From Hermodice carunculata (Eukaryota > Annelida > Polychaeta > Eunicida > Amphinomidae): 64,000 bases of DNA. The stretch's first letter is position 1; each line of letters opens with the position of its first letter. A program made the translations under genes and the position numbers. The stretch lies in assembly GCA_964020975.1 (NCBI GenBank), contig OZ026627.1:31230465-31294464 (forward strand), written 5' to 3'. The notes under the pieces were generated by a model. The model searched no databases, had not been told where the DNA came from, and worked only from the letters and a program-made list of their open reading frames with translations. Of this stretch, positions 1-13,548 are shown one piece after another.

Positions 1-247
1 GAACGGTCCCGAATTCTAATTTTTCACTTAGCTAGGCGTCAGGATACATTCCATATTCTGCTTTATTTTTGCAGCATGGTGCAATTGTTAGTTCAAATTA
101 TGTGATACAACGTATTTGTTTGTTTATCCTGTACTAAACGAGTATCGTATGAGTCATTCCATTGTTGCCTGGATGCTGCACATATACGTGCGTGTCTTTT
201 TTTTTCTATTAATATACAACAACTGTCAATATATTCTCAGTGTCTGG
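1..247. other. Unique flank left of the palindrome
   Basis: This AT-rich stretch has no mirror in the right part of the window. The match between the arms stops at about base 248, where the left reads GCCCAC outward and the right diverges after its complement at 46,382. No gene, terminal repeat or target-site duplication is evident. A short T run near 198-206 is the only notable feature. Confidence 0.6.
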
Positions 248-1254
248 GCCCACTATGTATAAACCACAGTGGAATATGTGGTAGCAAGAACAGTCTGCCT
301 CAGTTCTTTTACCGCCAATTTCTACAAACGTCAATGTGCTCCAAAATTGACCTTACTGTATTAGAATCACATCTTTGTGAACCAACACTTCTGTGCAAGT
401 AATAACATGCACACGTTTGCAGAGACCAAAAGTGTGGTTCAACTCAACAGCTTTCCCAATTGCGCCCCAGGTGCGCTACATTGGCAGAGTCAAAGTGCGG
501 TCTTTGAAGAGTTAACACTGTAGGCAGGTGCCGTTTCATTTATTTGTTCAAATCCATTATAATATAGACACTCAATCAAGTCTTATGCATCTGTGTATTA
601 TACAGAGGCTATAACATGTAGAATTAATGATCAAGTCACGAAGCCAATATCAGTATCAGGCAGTGTTAGGTCTAGCTAGATGGTAATGTTTTGTTTATGG
701 ACTACCGAAATTGATAATTTGCATTTTTCTAACTTTTTATCCCTCATCTGTACTGTTTTTTTTCGTGTAACATATAGTACTTTCCCACTAAAGTCATGGC
801 TCACTGAAAAATTCAACGTGCCCATGGTGAAAAATTACCTGTGTTATGGAATCTATCATCTCAGGCTAGTATGTTAATGATTTGAAACGTAAATGACAAA
901 CTAATTTGATTTCGTGTATGTGGGGGAGTAAATTAATAGTGCTCAACCTACAGGGATGCTATTTTGCTTTTAATTGGATTGTTGCCGGTGAATTCTACAA
1001 AAAAGGAGCAATGGCAGGTTAGGTTATGCCCGTTGTCTATTGACCAATCATATCCTTGAACGACCTTTTTTCCATGTGCTCAGAAGTTTATAAACAAACC
1101 TATCTGAACCGGTTAGAATCACTGCTACTATTGATGCTGTGTTGTGAATTGATTCTTGTCTTGTCTAATAATCATTTTTGTGTGCACATGTTTTAGTCAT
1201 CCTTAATATCTTTATGGATTTCATGGTAATTTTGTGCGTAATCGTTTTGTTCAT

Positions 1255-1450
1255 TTAATTACCTCCTTTTTGGTGGCCCCCGTGATAGCGGACTGTTTTG
1301 CCTTAATTGGGGTCATCTAGACACTCATCGATTTTTGTACTCTAATGCATCTAACTGTCATGTACTTTTGAGTTGCAATAGTACATACTTTTTGTATCCA
1401 TAACAATTATAGTTTGCCAAATAAACGTTTTCTGACTCTGACTTTGACTC
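1255..1450 (+). mobile_element. LINE 3' tail (CR1/L2-like), left copy
   Basis: The segment ends in AATAAACG followed by short imperfect repeats of the type TCTGACTCTGACTTTGACTC, the tandem tail typical of CR1/L2-group LINEs. Its start (GGTGGCC, then AGCGGACTGTTTT) resembles the other LINE tail at 18,720-18,925, which ends in TCTGAATC repeats. Only the untranslated 3' end is present, as expected for a 5'-truncated insertion. The family assignment rests on tail structure alone. Confidence 0.6.
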
Positions 1451-2375
1451 TATCTGTACTATATTTCACCTAATTATTGACTTTAATATTCTCCATCAAG
1501 TCAATGTGGGGTATCTATGACCATAGTCGGATGCATGCACTGAAGTCAGAGACCCCCGCCGTGACTCGATGGGGAGTATTGCAGTCTATTTACCACAGGA
1601 GGAATACATTATGATGTGACAAGATTTTTAACGCATGTACATCTGTAAGGAAGCCTCTGCAGTCAATCTCCTGGAATGCGTGGTTCACTCTTAACCCCCC
1701 CCCCCCTTTTTTTGTCATGCCGGCAGATGGCGCTGGTATAAACTTGCTATTTGTATATGTTCAAACGGCGGACAGGCGCTTTAGCTTTGAACGGAACAGT
1801 ATGCAAGATTTTTTCCAAATCAAGCACGCTCCACACCTACATATTGTGCAGACCAATTGAGACATTGCACAAACGTCTGTGCCAACATATACACAGCGTG
1901 CCCACAGTTCAGGATTTGTTGCAGGTATGAGAGTAGGACATTTTGACTAGTTCTTCGCGCCAGTGGAACAGGTTCTGTCAGGCGGTCTATGGACAGCCTT
2001 CCTCGTCCCGATGGAAAATAGGTTGGTTACTGCATTTGAAAACAAGGTAGGCCTCTTAGCATTTTGGTTTAAACATATTTAATTCGCAATAAAAAAATTA
2101 AAATAAAATAAAAATCGGACAACAGACACAATGCCTATATGAAGGCCTCTTGTATATGAATTGGCAACTCAACAAAAAGTGGATAACATCTAGATAACAA
2201 ATAGAGCACGCATAGGACAAAACATATATGATGGGAAAGAGGGGTAGAATAAGGAAATGGGTGGGCGTCATTACCGTAAACGTGGATATATAATTGTAGG
2301 TAACAATAAGTAGAATATATATGACTTATTTCTGTAAAATGTTTACCTTGTGTCTAACTATGGGGCCAGTTATGA

Positions 2376-2702
2376 TTGCACAGCTGCAACCCGGTGCTAG
2401 GACAGCTAAACATTGAATCTTCCAGTGGTTATTATATATTTGTGAACTCCTTGGAATATATCCCGATTTCCAGAATTATTTTCGTTGACATTCCAAAATG
2501 TCAGGTTTTTAAATTGAAGTCTGCAAGGGGAATTATTTCCGTTCGTAGTTTGTCTCTGGCCGTATCGTACTTGTTGCATTATAAAAAAAATGAAAACCGT
2601 CCTCTTATCGAGGTACCAGTGGAACTAAATGGTGATCCACTTAGATTCATTCTGTATAAGTCTTTGTTCAGTTGGTTACAGCCCATTCTCAATCTGGCGT
2701 GA
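2376..2702 (+). CDS. Conserved 108-codon open frame, possible terminal exon (left copy)
   Basis: This frame is open for 108 codons with no in-frame ATG (the first codon is TTG), so it is not a complete simple gene. It could be the last coding exon of a spliced gene: a weak acceptor-like CACAG lies at 2,379-2,383, and AATAAA sits at 2,728-2,733, just after the stop. The predicted protein is basic and hydrophobic and contains SSSGYYIFVNSLEYIPIS and LLHYKKNENRPLIEVPVE. I recognise no domain. The mirrored copy at 43,921-44,247 has the same length and differs at five bases, four of them synonymous and the fifth Ile to Leu. That pattern suggests protein-level constraint, but five differences are few. 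Alternatives are a LINE fragment or chance. Confidence 0.4.
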   Translation: MHSCNPVLGQLNIESSSGYYIFVNSLEYIPISRIIFVDIPKCQVFKLKSARGIISVRSLSLAVSYLLHYKKNENRPLIEVPVELNGDPLRFILYKSLFSWLQPILNLA

Positions 2703-2961
2703 ATAATACCTAACCTTTGATCTCCAAAATAAAACATTTCATTACATTTTGACGTGAATTTATTTTCTTCTTAAATTCACCTAAATCTTCAAGTTACCAT
2801 TTTCGGCCAATTTTTACTCTTAAATAGGGAGCACCATTTATCGTATCGTCACTGGCTTGGTGGGAATAGAATTCCGAGCAACACTTAAAAAAGATTCAGT
2901 CCACAAACGACAAGCTATATCCAGATTATATGTTTGATCTAGGAGTCCCAGTCAACGTTGC

Positions 2962-3534
2962 CTAGATTTTCACGGGAAACATCAAATCTCTTTTGGAGTA
3001 TTTCCAAATAGATCTGTCAAAACAGTATTTTATAACTGAAAATAACACGTCTGCAGCCATCGTGCTGCGATCGCTTTGTGCGACAGGTGGCAGCACACTT
3101 ACAGTTTTAACAAACTGGGGCATATTACTTACTATCTGATCAAGACAGGTTGAAGTTTGCTCTGTTATTCTTGTTGGCTCTGTGATATGAATTTTGAGAT
3201 TATTATGAAATCCAAGATTTACGAGCTTTTCAACATGGTACGTTTTGGGATCAGAATTCAGGTCACCTTTTGTAATGACGTTAGTAATATTCGAGTTACA
3301 AACAACATTCAAATTTAATTGCAAATCTTCCCAAAAAGACACAGTTGAGTTTGGTGGTGTGTAAACCACAGCTAATAGAAATTTATTATTATGCAATCGG
3401 ATCTCTGCCCACATTATTTCAAGGTTAGTACGCCTTTTGGCAACCAGAGCGTCAGAAACATACATGGCCCCACCGCCGCCTGGACCACTGCTGCGATCAC
3501 GCCGCAATATTGGATGAAAGCCAGGCAGGTTCAA
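2962..3534 (-). mobile_element. LINE apurinic endonuclease fragment, left copy
   Basis: The minus-strand frame shows APE-type endonuclease signatures of non-LTR retrotransposons in order: GGGGAMYVSD, a WAEIRL block, VVYTPPNSTVSFWEDL (family usual: Y.PP), KGDLNSDP (family usual: GDFN), and EPTRITEQTSTCLDQI (family usual: PTR.T...S.LD.I). The reverse transcriptase domain that should follow is absent, so this is a truncated fossil. About seventeen residues differ from the mirror copy over 130 aligned positions, which fits neutral decay. A CR1- or Jockey-like clade is likely but not proven. Confidence 0.75.
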
Positions 3535-5331
3535 ATTATGACTATTTGGCCAGGCGCAAAAATGTTTCAGATAGGGTCATTATGTTTAATCATTGTGCTA
3601 AAGAAGTATTAATACAAGAAAATTGTCATCTGAAAGACTACGAATATTGGTGTGACAGATCTTTAAGTCAGCAGTTTGGTCATTTGGGCCGGGGTTTGAA
3701 TGCAGATGATCAGACAGGGCTATTAACAGAAATATAAAATGGCACCAGTATCAATATACTTATTCTCTATACCGTGGCATTTGAGGACAACGATGATTTC
3801 TTGCGTGTTTATATTCATGCAATTACTATGAAAATGATTACCTTCAACAGTGTACAAATAAAAAGTGCTCCAATGCTGTACAAGACGTAACAGCTAAGTA
3901 TGCGATAAAAATATATCTAAAATGTTACAGTCACTTCTATGAGAAAGCAAGTTTCCTACAGAAAGTCGGTGGTATAATTAAGTATTGTAATGATTACACC
4001 TGAGTACAACTCATAATATAATATTATTTGTAGGACTGCCACCATACTACTCACAGAATATATGTCCAAAACGACTACAACAATTCGTATCGAATTTAGA
4101 GATACACTTATGCCGCTAATCTTTCCTTACATGACGGGGTAAGTAAACCTTCCCAGGATGTAACATAATCATTGGCTGGGCCACAAGTCACATACGGTAT
4201 AAAAGGAAAGTATCAGAGATTGTGCATATATGTAATAATATAAATGTATTGCAACCCTTTACATTAAATTAGCAATCCGTGAAGGACGTATTTCTGTAAA
4301 AATGTTACGAGAAGGGCAACCATTGCTTTAACCATTATTTTGAGTACAAGTATAAAGACGTAATTGAAATTGGCATAAGTAGTGTCACAGTGAAATTTCA
4401 CGCCACTTATTAAGTAACTTCGAGCCTGGACCACGCTGGTCATCATACGAAAATTAAAAGCTTGACACCAATGTCCTTTTAAAACAAACGTAAAGTATAA
4501 CATATATATACCGGAAAAAAAGGAGGTATGTGCACAAAATTGGTAAATCTGGCACAGTGACAGACTATCGGACACCATAAGATTGCCACCGGTAAAACAT
4601 TGAAACAATATAAAATTTGTGAGAACAAAATCTGACCAAAATGTCAGAATAAAAGTTTCGGTTAGAAGATATATTTCGGGTGGCTTGTATAGACCCGAAT
4701 TAGTAGATGTACAACTGAATGCTGTTTACCAGGGACTCAGAAAGAAAGGTAAATATAAATGCTAACATAATTGCAATCAGGTGATGTGTCTTTCAACATA
4801 ACAACAGTTATTGACAAAACCGACCTTTAAGTCAACCTCCATATAGTTGGCAAAAAAGTGTTGATGGATAGGCTCAGAAATATGTCGAGAAATCTGAAAT
4901 CTAAGTGGCCGCAATGGAGCCGCAATCACCTTGGCAAAGGCCCACGCGCGTGATCGGGAGACACCACTCCGCATGTTGGAAATCCATTACATAATAATAC
5001 CACACAGGGAGGAGACGAAAAGAACCACTGCTATAGTTTTGTCATATCATATCTGTCACGCCTTGGATATACATCAAGATAATCGCTAAAATAACAACAG
5101 TAATATTATATATTAATAAATTGTTAGTCAATTAATTACAAAGTTATTCTTGGGTTCCTGAAAATCAACCCATGATTTAAATGTATTGAATCCGCAGAAA
5201 ACGTGGGCAAAACTGCTGGTCATATATATCATGAAATGAAATGACGATCATCAGTCTAGCTTTATGGCAATAGTAGTCTCCTTGGTAAAACATGAAAGTC
5301 ATTCGAATGAAATTGTCAGGTTTTATGAGGA

Positions 5332-5451
5332 GGACACATCCCCAGTTCAAGGAATTTATCTAGAATCCTGCTTCTCTAAATCCCGGAGCGAAGCGTAGGG
5401 ATTTAAAAAATGCAGGATTCCAGATAAATCACGAGAACAAGGGATGTATCC
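5332..5451. mobile_element. Palindromic MITE-like hairpin, left copy
   Basis: A ~120-base palindrome bounded by GGACACATCCC and GGGATGTATCC, with long complementary arms containing GAATCCTGC/GCAGGATTC and an inner AAATCCC/GGGATTT pair. It has no coding capacity and looks like a small foldback or MITE. The mirror at 41,169-41,288 is intact, so it predates the duplication. Confidence 0.6.
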
Positions 5452-5626
5452 TTTTTATACCATGCCTTCTTTGTTTTCATGAATATAAATGCATTTTAAA
5501 ATGTATTCACCAAAGCAAATCAGTCCTGTGTTGAAATTTAGCCATAAAAATTTAAAGCAGGAATATATGTGTAAACAGGTGACATATATATCCCTTGAGA
5601 AAACAAAGGAGGCATGGTATAAAAAT
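5452..5626. repeat. Second small inverted repeat, left arm
   Basis: TTTTTATACCATGCC...CTTTGTTTTC at 5,452-5,480 is complementary to GAAAACAAAGGAGGCATGG with TATAAAAA at 5,597-5,625, giving ends of about 27 bases around a ~115-base core. The right arm keeps only the outer end because its 599-base deletion begins inside this unit. It may be another MITE or part of a compound element. Confidence 0.5.
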
Positions 5627-6134
5627 AACAAATGATTTGATTTTTTAATAATACTAGAATAGAATAACCTAACTTTCAGTGTGACATCACGCTCATGGGT
5701 CATGATTCGAGAAATAAATTCATGGCAGGATACAAAATAGATAGTTAAATGGCAAATTAATTAGTGTATAATATAAAACATGCAGTCTTGGCTTAATAGT
5801 AATGACCTGGACATCATGGTGACAGTATTTGCCGCTTTATCACAACTTGGTATTTGTTTTGTGAGTTTGTCATTATATGAAAATCAATCGAACACAGTTC
5901 TGAATATTAAGACAGACTTGCAAAGTGAAAAAAAGGTCATTCCCTCCGTACATGGTGCAAGGTCAGCTTTGCTGTCTATCACTGTTGCTTATGGGGCGGT
6001 ACTGTCAGTGGAATTCATGTTTATTTAAATGTTCCCATCAAAAGTCCAAGAGTCCATTATTTTCCCAGATCTTTTGAGACTCCTTGCTTGATATGCAATC
6101 GATGATTGTCGTATTGTCAGGTCCTCTGCTGTAA
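5536..6134. other. 599-base segment present only in the left arm
   Basis: In the right arm the flanks are joined directly (TGTTGAA then CTTTC, near 40,690). The left arm has 599 extra bases, with AA at both junctions. The segment lacks terminal inverted repeats and convincing target duplications, so a deletion in the right arm through 2-base microhomology is the simpler reading. It contains an 82-codon open frame (5,780-6,028) of no recognised family. Confidence 0.7.
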
Positions 6135-6205
6135 CTTTCAGCCGCCTTGTCACACTGAAAAAGACTTGCCCTCACACGGTTAATGACAAAGCGTGCTATA
6201 GTGGG

Positions 6206-6386
6206 TCAAGGTGGAGAGGCTCGTGCTCCAGGACCGCTTCTGGAAGCCCCATTGTTTGACGCGTTGACACATCCGACACGCTGGCCGCGCTGAATGCGGT
6301 TCCGCTCAAGGTGGATGCCCATGTTGCCTTTTCAAAACTTAAGTATTTCCTCATCGGCATCCTCACTGCCATCAGACTCCGTGATA
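6206..6386 (-). other. Coding-like remnant with acidic ESDGSEDADEE block, left copy
   Basis: Read on the minus strand, this begins with TESDGSEDADEE and is followed by a decayed frame. The right-arm mirror (40,476-40,626) keeps an open frame ending STRQTTGLPEAVL...HLDPL. The left copy carries about 39 extra bases (near 6,268-6,306). The acidic N-terminal block resembles those of several transposase families, but no domain confirms it. An A-rich tract follows. Confidence 0.3.
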
Positions 6387-6805
6387 CAAAAACGAAAAAC
6401 AAACAAAAACAAAAACAAACAAAAAAAAAAAAGAAGCAAAAACAAAAACAAACAAAAAAAGACGCAAACTCCACCTTCGCCTACTTCATTTGAATGACAT
6501 GTAAACTGGGATTAGCGTGTTTTGCCTGGCAACAGTGAAGCGTAGCATTGGCGATGAAAAGAAATAAGGCCTTGTGTGTTTATTGCCAGATTTTGATAAA
6601 AAAAAATCAAATTTCTTTTCAATCTGACTTCTGCAATAACCGCTATTATGCAGCAATCGCATCTCAAGAATGTAAAGTTAACCTACAAAAGCAAGTCTTA
6701 TTTTCACCCAGGGCGGTTTGCTTAGTTTTTGCACAAATTAACCATAGGGCCCATTCGCAGGTCGATCAATGTCTGAGAGCTGTTCCACATGTTTGAATGA
6801 ATGGT

Positions 6806-6869
<64 letters not shown>

Positions 6870-6870
6870 A
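6806..6870. repeat. (TAAA)n microsatellite, left copy
   Basis: A run of about sixteen TAAA units. The mirror tract (TTTA)n lies at 39,487-39,546. Confidence 0.95.
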
Positions 6871-9789
6871 CCCTACCTGTCGTTTTTCCCATGGCCAATT
6901 GGAAACATTACAATTGTGTGGTACAGACACCGAGGCAGAACTAGAGGCACAGTCAAAAAAAAAAAAAAAAACACCAGGTGCACATCTTCACATACTGTGT
7001 AATTATATAGCCTATTAAGTTTCATGCCCATAGGTAATGCAGTTTTGGAGGTATGCACGACCCAATGTTCATGTTCGATGCCAGACAGACGGACACGGCC
7101 AAGTCTATATCCAGCGCTCTCCGCCCCACCCACATCAAAGCGATGGGGGCCTAAAAAATTGGCTCTCCAAGGACTGGTTTATGTGGCTCATAACTGGCTA
7201 ACCACGCTGGTCCAATCCAAGGCCTTATTTAGTACACCTTGTGTTTAAGGTGTTTTCTCCTCAGGTAGATCACTTATTGAATGCAATACATGTGTTTTAT
7301 TAATTGATTAGTAGAATAACCGTATGATATGAACCCCCTCGCCCACAGCCAAGAGATGCGTGTCTGAGTCAGATGTCCCAATTAGTCGATGTTCTACTGG
7401 CCGTTTTTTATTGGACCAAAACGTCTTGGAAGAAAGGTATATTGGCGGGCGGAGCGGGGGGGGGGGGGGAGGGGATTAAGCCACTTCATCCTTTGAAGAC
7501 CTTTCTGCTGTACCTGTGATGTATACTGTGACACTGTATCGTTATGTTATGCAGCGATGTGGAAACTTCGAAAGAGAAATATGTTCATCAATATAAAACC
7601 ATTTTCAGGTATGCCCTTTTAACTTTTCCAATTTTTTGTCCCAATCCACCCAACACGCCACGTGGTGTGCAATGAGGCACATTGGGGCACTTTCTCGACG
7701 TCAACATATAGACCTATATGAATTTCAAAATGTATAGCAGATGCGACGTTTAGATTCAACTTTCAAATATACTTGGCTGGTATGATAAACACACACCTGG
7801 CTATTACCTACATCAGCCCCTATCTTGCTTTGCTGTCATGGAACTGTGGTAAAATGAATTTAACGACGACCTGTTATCCTGTTCAAATTCATATCGCCGT
7901 AGTTCTGTATGTGTGTATCAAAGCAGGTTCGTATATACAGGTAAACTTAAATGATGGCATGCAAGTAAAATTCAAATAATATGTATGGTGAAACTGTGTG
8001 CCCTGGGAGAAAAGAAGGAAATAAGCACTACTGACATCCACCAAACCAAGAGTACCTAATTTATATTTACCTCAACATTAGCCCATGTGGTATGGGTAAG
8101 CTTGACGTCGGCCCCCCCTCCCCCCGCATATCTGGCATGCAAAGTGATGAAGGGGGACCTCCTAGGAGTTTAAGGGAACATCGATACTTATTTTAAGGGA
8201 ACAATGGAACATTTCATATGATTTCTTGGAACATAAAAACACCATGATGATTGCAGCGAACATATGGAAAAATTACTATGGGGAGCACCAAATCCTATTT
8301 CTTGGCAACAAGGGTACAACACTGTTTAGTTTCTGAGAAAGTGTGTACATGGCATCTGCCTGGAAGACCAGAATTAAAATATAAAAGTGGAAAAAATATG
8401 TTATAAAGGCTTTGTCTCCTTCTGATCCATGCAAAACATTCTAGGTCTATATACTTTATATCTACCTACTTGCACCCAAGTACCTAACTTTCTACCTACA
8501 TGTACCTACCTACCTACCTACCAACCTAGATGGATGGATGGAGAGACACAGAGAGAGACAGAGACAAAGTAACAGCGAAATTATATTTGCTTTCAGCGTC
8601 GATACAATGAACTGTAATCACCACAGCCAAGTAATACAACAGTGGAAATGATTTAGAATATGATATCTGCACTTCACAGGGATGTACTTCATCATGGAGT
8701 AATTGGTTCTCTATGGACCAGCTGACAAGATAGATTAACCTTAATGTCCAGGGATAAAATAGCAGCTTTGCCATAGAATAATACTGACATAAAAAAACCA
8801 ATAATTTTTCATAACCTTTGTAGTTAGCTGAAGTAATAATGCCGATTGATTCCCCCTGCACAAAGTAAAAATTCATAATTTTCCACTGAATATAGTGCAT
8901 TGGGACGTGAATACATTTAGAAATGTGGTACATTGGCACAGTAAACCAAACCACCCAATACTTAGTGTCCCAATACACCTCCAAATGACTGCATATAATC
9001 TTTTCAAAGACAGCTAAACTATATGTATAAAAACGCTTTTTGCAGTATTTTTGTCTGCTTGCCTTGCCCAATGCCTATTCATGTGCACTGAATCAGTCCA
9101 AGGGATCTCTCATGCCTTAACTGGAATTTGATTTCAAAGGCTTTCACAAAATTGTAATCAAAATGCAAAAATTGAAATTTTAAGATTTGGGATCATTGTT
9201 TCTAAGTGCAACTTGGTTGTTCTCAAATACCTTTCATTTCCTCTTAATGACGTCATAAAGACTTGTTTGTCCAAAGTTAGAAAATGAAGGTCATGCCCCG
9301 ATGGGTTCAATGCCCCCCCCCCCCCCGCACTCTGCCCTAGCTTTTAAAAATGCAATTCTGTGAGAGTCATGTTTTTTGCCAGAATGGAAGAAAGTGCTAA
9401 TTTTTTATGTAAGTTGTTGTTCAAAAATGGTAAATCCTGTACTTTAGCCCAGTCCCTCTCGGCCAATGGTCTGTCACTATAATATTGCTATTACTGTATT
9501 CTATTAATCCTCCGGTGGAGTTTTATGAAGGTCGTGCACAATGCGACCCTCAGAGTGACTTATATTTGTGTCCCTTTGTGATAAGAACGGGCTTATCCTG
9601 CTACAAAATGAGGTAAAAGACATTATTCTTGTAATGTGGGGAGTCATGCCATTTGAAAGGTGTCTTTTGCTATGCTTTCTTTTAATGATAGTACCTTTTC
9701 GTGAAGCTGGCATCGCCAAGTAATTGTTCGTTCCCTCCCTTGCAACGTCCTCAGCTGACCCTGACATTCAAGTTGAACCCAAAATAAGT

Positions 9790-10331
9790 TCCACTCTAGT
9801 CTAGGGGATGGGGATTTTGGAGAGGAAATAAGAAATTAAGTTCTCATTGCAATCACCATTGACTGACATCCTAGTCAATAGGAATGCATGAATTAACCGA
9901 TAGGTACACAAATTGAAAAATCTGTTAAAAATCAGGGATCCAGAGTATCGCCACCCAGTAGACAATCTGAGTGTCGGTTTTGTTGAAGCCAAAAATGGGC
10001 AAAACAAAAAATTCATTTAAAATATACACAAAAGTGCAGCGCCACCTGTTTAGCAGATTAACAATCAGAGGTCCCCAAAAGCGTCCCTATGCAATTTCTG
10101 ACCAAGATCGGGTTGAAAAATGAACAAAAAATTCGTGGAAAATTCTTGAAATCAATAGAGCGAGACATTCCAATAAATTGTTAGAGACTAACCAAAAGAA
10201 CACCGCCACAAAGTTTGATGTGAATTTGGTTGACTGTTTCAGAGAGGAAGTCGAAAATGTATATTATTATTCTAATCCCTATTGACTTACATGGTATGCA
10301 GAGTATCACCGTTTAATGAACAGGTTTGTAC

Positions 10332-10396
<65 letters not shown>

Positions 10397-11735
10397 TACA
10401 CTGTCATCACGCGACAGAACAATCTGAGTGACCTGTTGAAAAAATTAAGGTCTGAGGTTCCCAGGAGTGTCTCTTTGCTTTTTCAAAGCAATTGGCTAAA
10501 CAGTTTTGGAGAAGAAGAGAAATTGAGAAGTATATATAAATATATAAAACGTTAAGAAATAGAAAAAAAAATGCAGTGCCACCGGTTTAACAAATGAGCG
10601 TGTGGAGGTCACGGTTTCCGAGAAGGTTTGTTAATATTATGCCCAAAACAATAAATTAAGGTATGCATGAGAAACCTTGAAATCAATGGAGCTTGATCAA
10701 TTGAATAAATGTGGCCGATATCTATCCAAAGCACAGTGCCTTCAATGTTAACGTCAATCTGGCTAGTTTTTGCAGAAGTGAAAAATGTAAATTTCTATTG
10801 TAATCGATAAGAAAGCATATGTTAAGTGACTGGTATCAGGGATCGAAAGTGACTAGTTTGTTTAACCTTTCCACAAGCTACACTTCCACCAAGTTTCAGA
10901 ACAATCTGAGTGATGGTTGTGGAGAATAAGTCAAAAACTGGCAAACCCACAAAAGTTCGTAAGAATAGAAACGCCACCCTTTAATTAAGGTCTGTGGGTC
11001 CCCAGATGTATCTCTATGCAATTTCAAAGCAATTGGCTGAACGGCTTTGGATAGAGGTTTTCAAGATTTTCCTAACAATTGAGCAGAAAAATTTACAGCA
11101 AATCTATAAGTGGAGCGTAGCTATTTGGACCGGCTTGCTGCAGATCTACCCCACGTATATCGCTAGCAAGTTCGAAGTGAGTCTGGTTGACAGTTTTGGA
11201 GAAGCCGAAAATATATATTTTTATTGCAATCCACATTGACTATCATAGTAGTTGACAGGAATGCATGCATTAGCTGACAGATACCCAAGTTGAAAAATTT
11301 GTTAAAAAGCAGGGCTCAAAATTATCACCACCGAGGTAACAAGTTCTGTAACCCTCCCACATGCTACACTTCCCCACGTTTCGGGACAATCCGAGTGACT
11401 GCTTTTTGGAAATCAAGTCAATAATTGAGAAATAAAAAATAAAATAAATTACAAAAAAAAAATGCAGCATCATTTCGGAAGATTTTTGAAGATTTTACCA
11501 AACAAATAGACAAAATATATTTAATAAAGAATACAAGTATCATTGGAACATGACCATTTGTACACATGTGGTAGAGACCTACCTGAGGTACATTCCCATC
11601 AACTTTCAAGTGAAGCCAGAGGACGGTTTTGAAGAAGTCGAAAATGTGAACTGTTGACTGAGCGATGCCGACGCCAACGCAGACGAAGGACGAAAGTCCA
11701 TCCTTTAACCTAATCTACCTTGCAAGTCATCTGAG
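9790..11735. repeat. Degenerate satellite-like array, left copy
   Basis: The region repeats a few recognisable phrases at irregular spacing of roughly 400-550 bases: GCCACC followed by a GGTC or GAGGTCCCC block, CAATCTGAGTG, TTTCAAAGCAATTGGCT, and TTTTGGAGAAG. It ends in a GC-richer stretch (GCCGACGCCAACGCAGACGAAGG). This looks like an old, diverged tandem array or the body of a non-coding transposable element. An AC microsatellite (10,332-10,392) lies inside it. Open frames in it are not conserved between the arms. Confidence 0.65.
10332..10392. repeat. (AC)n microsatellite
   Basis: About thirty perfect AC units inside the satellite-like array of the left arm. The mirror is much shorter and interrupted. 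Confidence 0.95.
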
Positions 11736-13056
11736 ATAAAAATAAAAGTGAAAGAGCAAACAGTTCATGCTCATACCAAGATTGCTGTATTGTATATACA
11801 ATACTTTATCCCATGTACGACTCCACTGTCTTAACCCTCGATAAGCCCTTACAGTTTGCCTTATAACGACCGGAATCCAGATGAACCATGAAACGTGGGG
11901 TACCAGATGTTTCACAGCGACCGAGACGCCCCAAACTGACAAAATATTTTCCATAACTGATCAATTAGCATTAGTAAACAAGATGTAATCTGCATCCAGG
12001 TTGACCTTTCAGTTGCTCGGGATAAGACTTATAATAGTAAAAATAACAAAAAATAATGAAAATTTATTGAGGAAACTGCCCTATTACTTCGTAGGCACCA
12101 GTGGTCAGAAGCAAAGACACGGTGTGTCCATATATATATATATATACATATATACATATGCTCCAGAAGAAAAGAAGAATTAAACTCTTAGTTACATATC
12201 AAAAACAATAAGAAATTGGAGGATTCCCTCCTAAAACGCCATGCTTCAACTAAAAGCATTTCATTTCCAAAATCTTCAAGCGTGCTGAAAATATCATGCG
12301 ATTAACGTATACAGGCTCGAAATTCTTAGAAAATAAAACAAACATGTCCTAGTTTGTTTTCACGCATTTGTGCTCTATAAGAAAAGACCAAGTCTCACCA
12401 AAGCTTGACAAAGAGGATTGTATCGACAGATAGAAGACTCAAGGCCCATTAAAGTTAACGTAAAACATAAGTATTTTTCGGCTAAAAGACGAAATGAAAA
12501 ATTAATGAATGCTAAATAAATCGAGTTACCTCTGCTAGATACCAGACAGAAGAACAAGATCTCGTGCAGGTAAGGATTTCATACAGAGTCTAGTTAGTCG
12601 ATCATTATGTCACAACGCCTGTCAATAGTTCCTTATTAAAAGAGCTTCTCTACTCTTCAATACGATCTTGACCAGAATAATGATAATAACCGTGGTATCA
12701 GGCAAAGTGTCCATCGTAAAATGAGTGTAATTATGATGTTTAAGGATAATATATTATGTTTGATTTAGTAGATGGCCACCAAATATAATAATCTTGACTA
12801 AATGATGTCACGGCGCCAGTTGTGGGCCAAAACACAGAAAAATATTACAAAAAAGCATTTTATCAGATCATTATAGTAATTTACAATACTGTCCAAGCCT
12901 GACCCAGATATCGTTGGGCATAGCAGATATTCTTTTCCTACATTTGTCAGCAATATCCCCCAAGAAAACATATTTCATGCAATATTTGTTTATAAGATTG
13001 CAATAAAACATGTACTCTTGGGGGTTGAAAAAAAAGCAAACATTCTTTGAAAAAAA

Positions 13057-13265
<209 letters not shown>

Positions 13266-13548
13266 AAATGGTGCATCTGCGCATTCAGTTTTGGAGAATA
13301 TACAGCTGCAAAAGCACTACACAAATGCTCAATCCACCAAGGTTCAAGGCCAAGTAACTATGCAAACCTGTATTTCATCTAGCATATTTTTTTACAAAAC
13401 AGGAAAACAAACCAAAGAAATGACAAGAAGGTAATAAAAAATGGTATGAAACACTTTTGACACCTGGACAGTAAACTCCAAACTCGGCAGATGTAGAAAT
13501 ATGCATGATTAAAATCGACAACATAATTGGTGAATTGAGAACTAAAAT

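Noticed and set aside
3391-3737. Plus-strand open frames opposite the LINE endonuclease
   Set aside because: They overlap or adjoin the endonuclease fragment on the other strand, and their mirror copies show mostly replacement changes.
8526-9071. 181-codon minus-strand open frame
   Set aside because: The mirror (37,312-37,856) has a frame shift and many replacements, and its end is microsatellite translation (SLSLSVSL). It is probably chance in AT-rich DNA.
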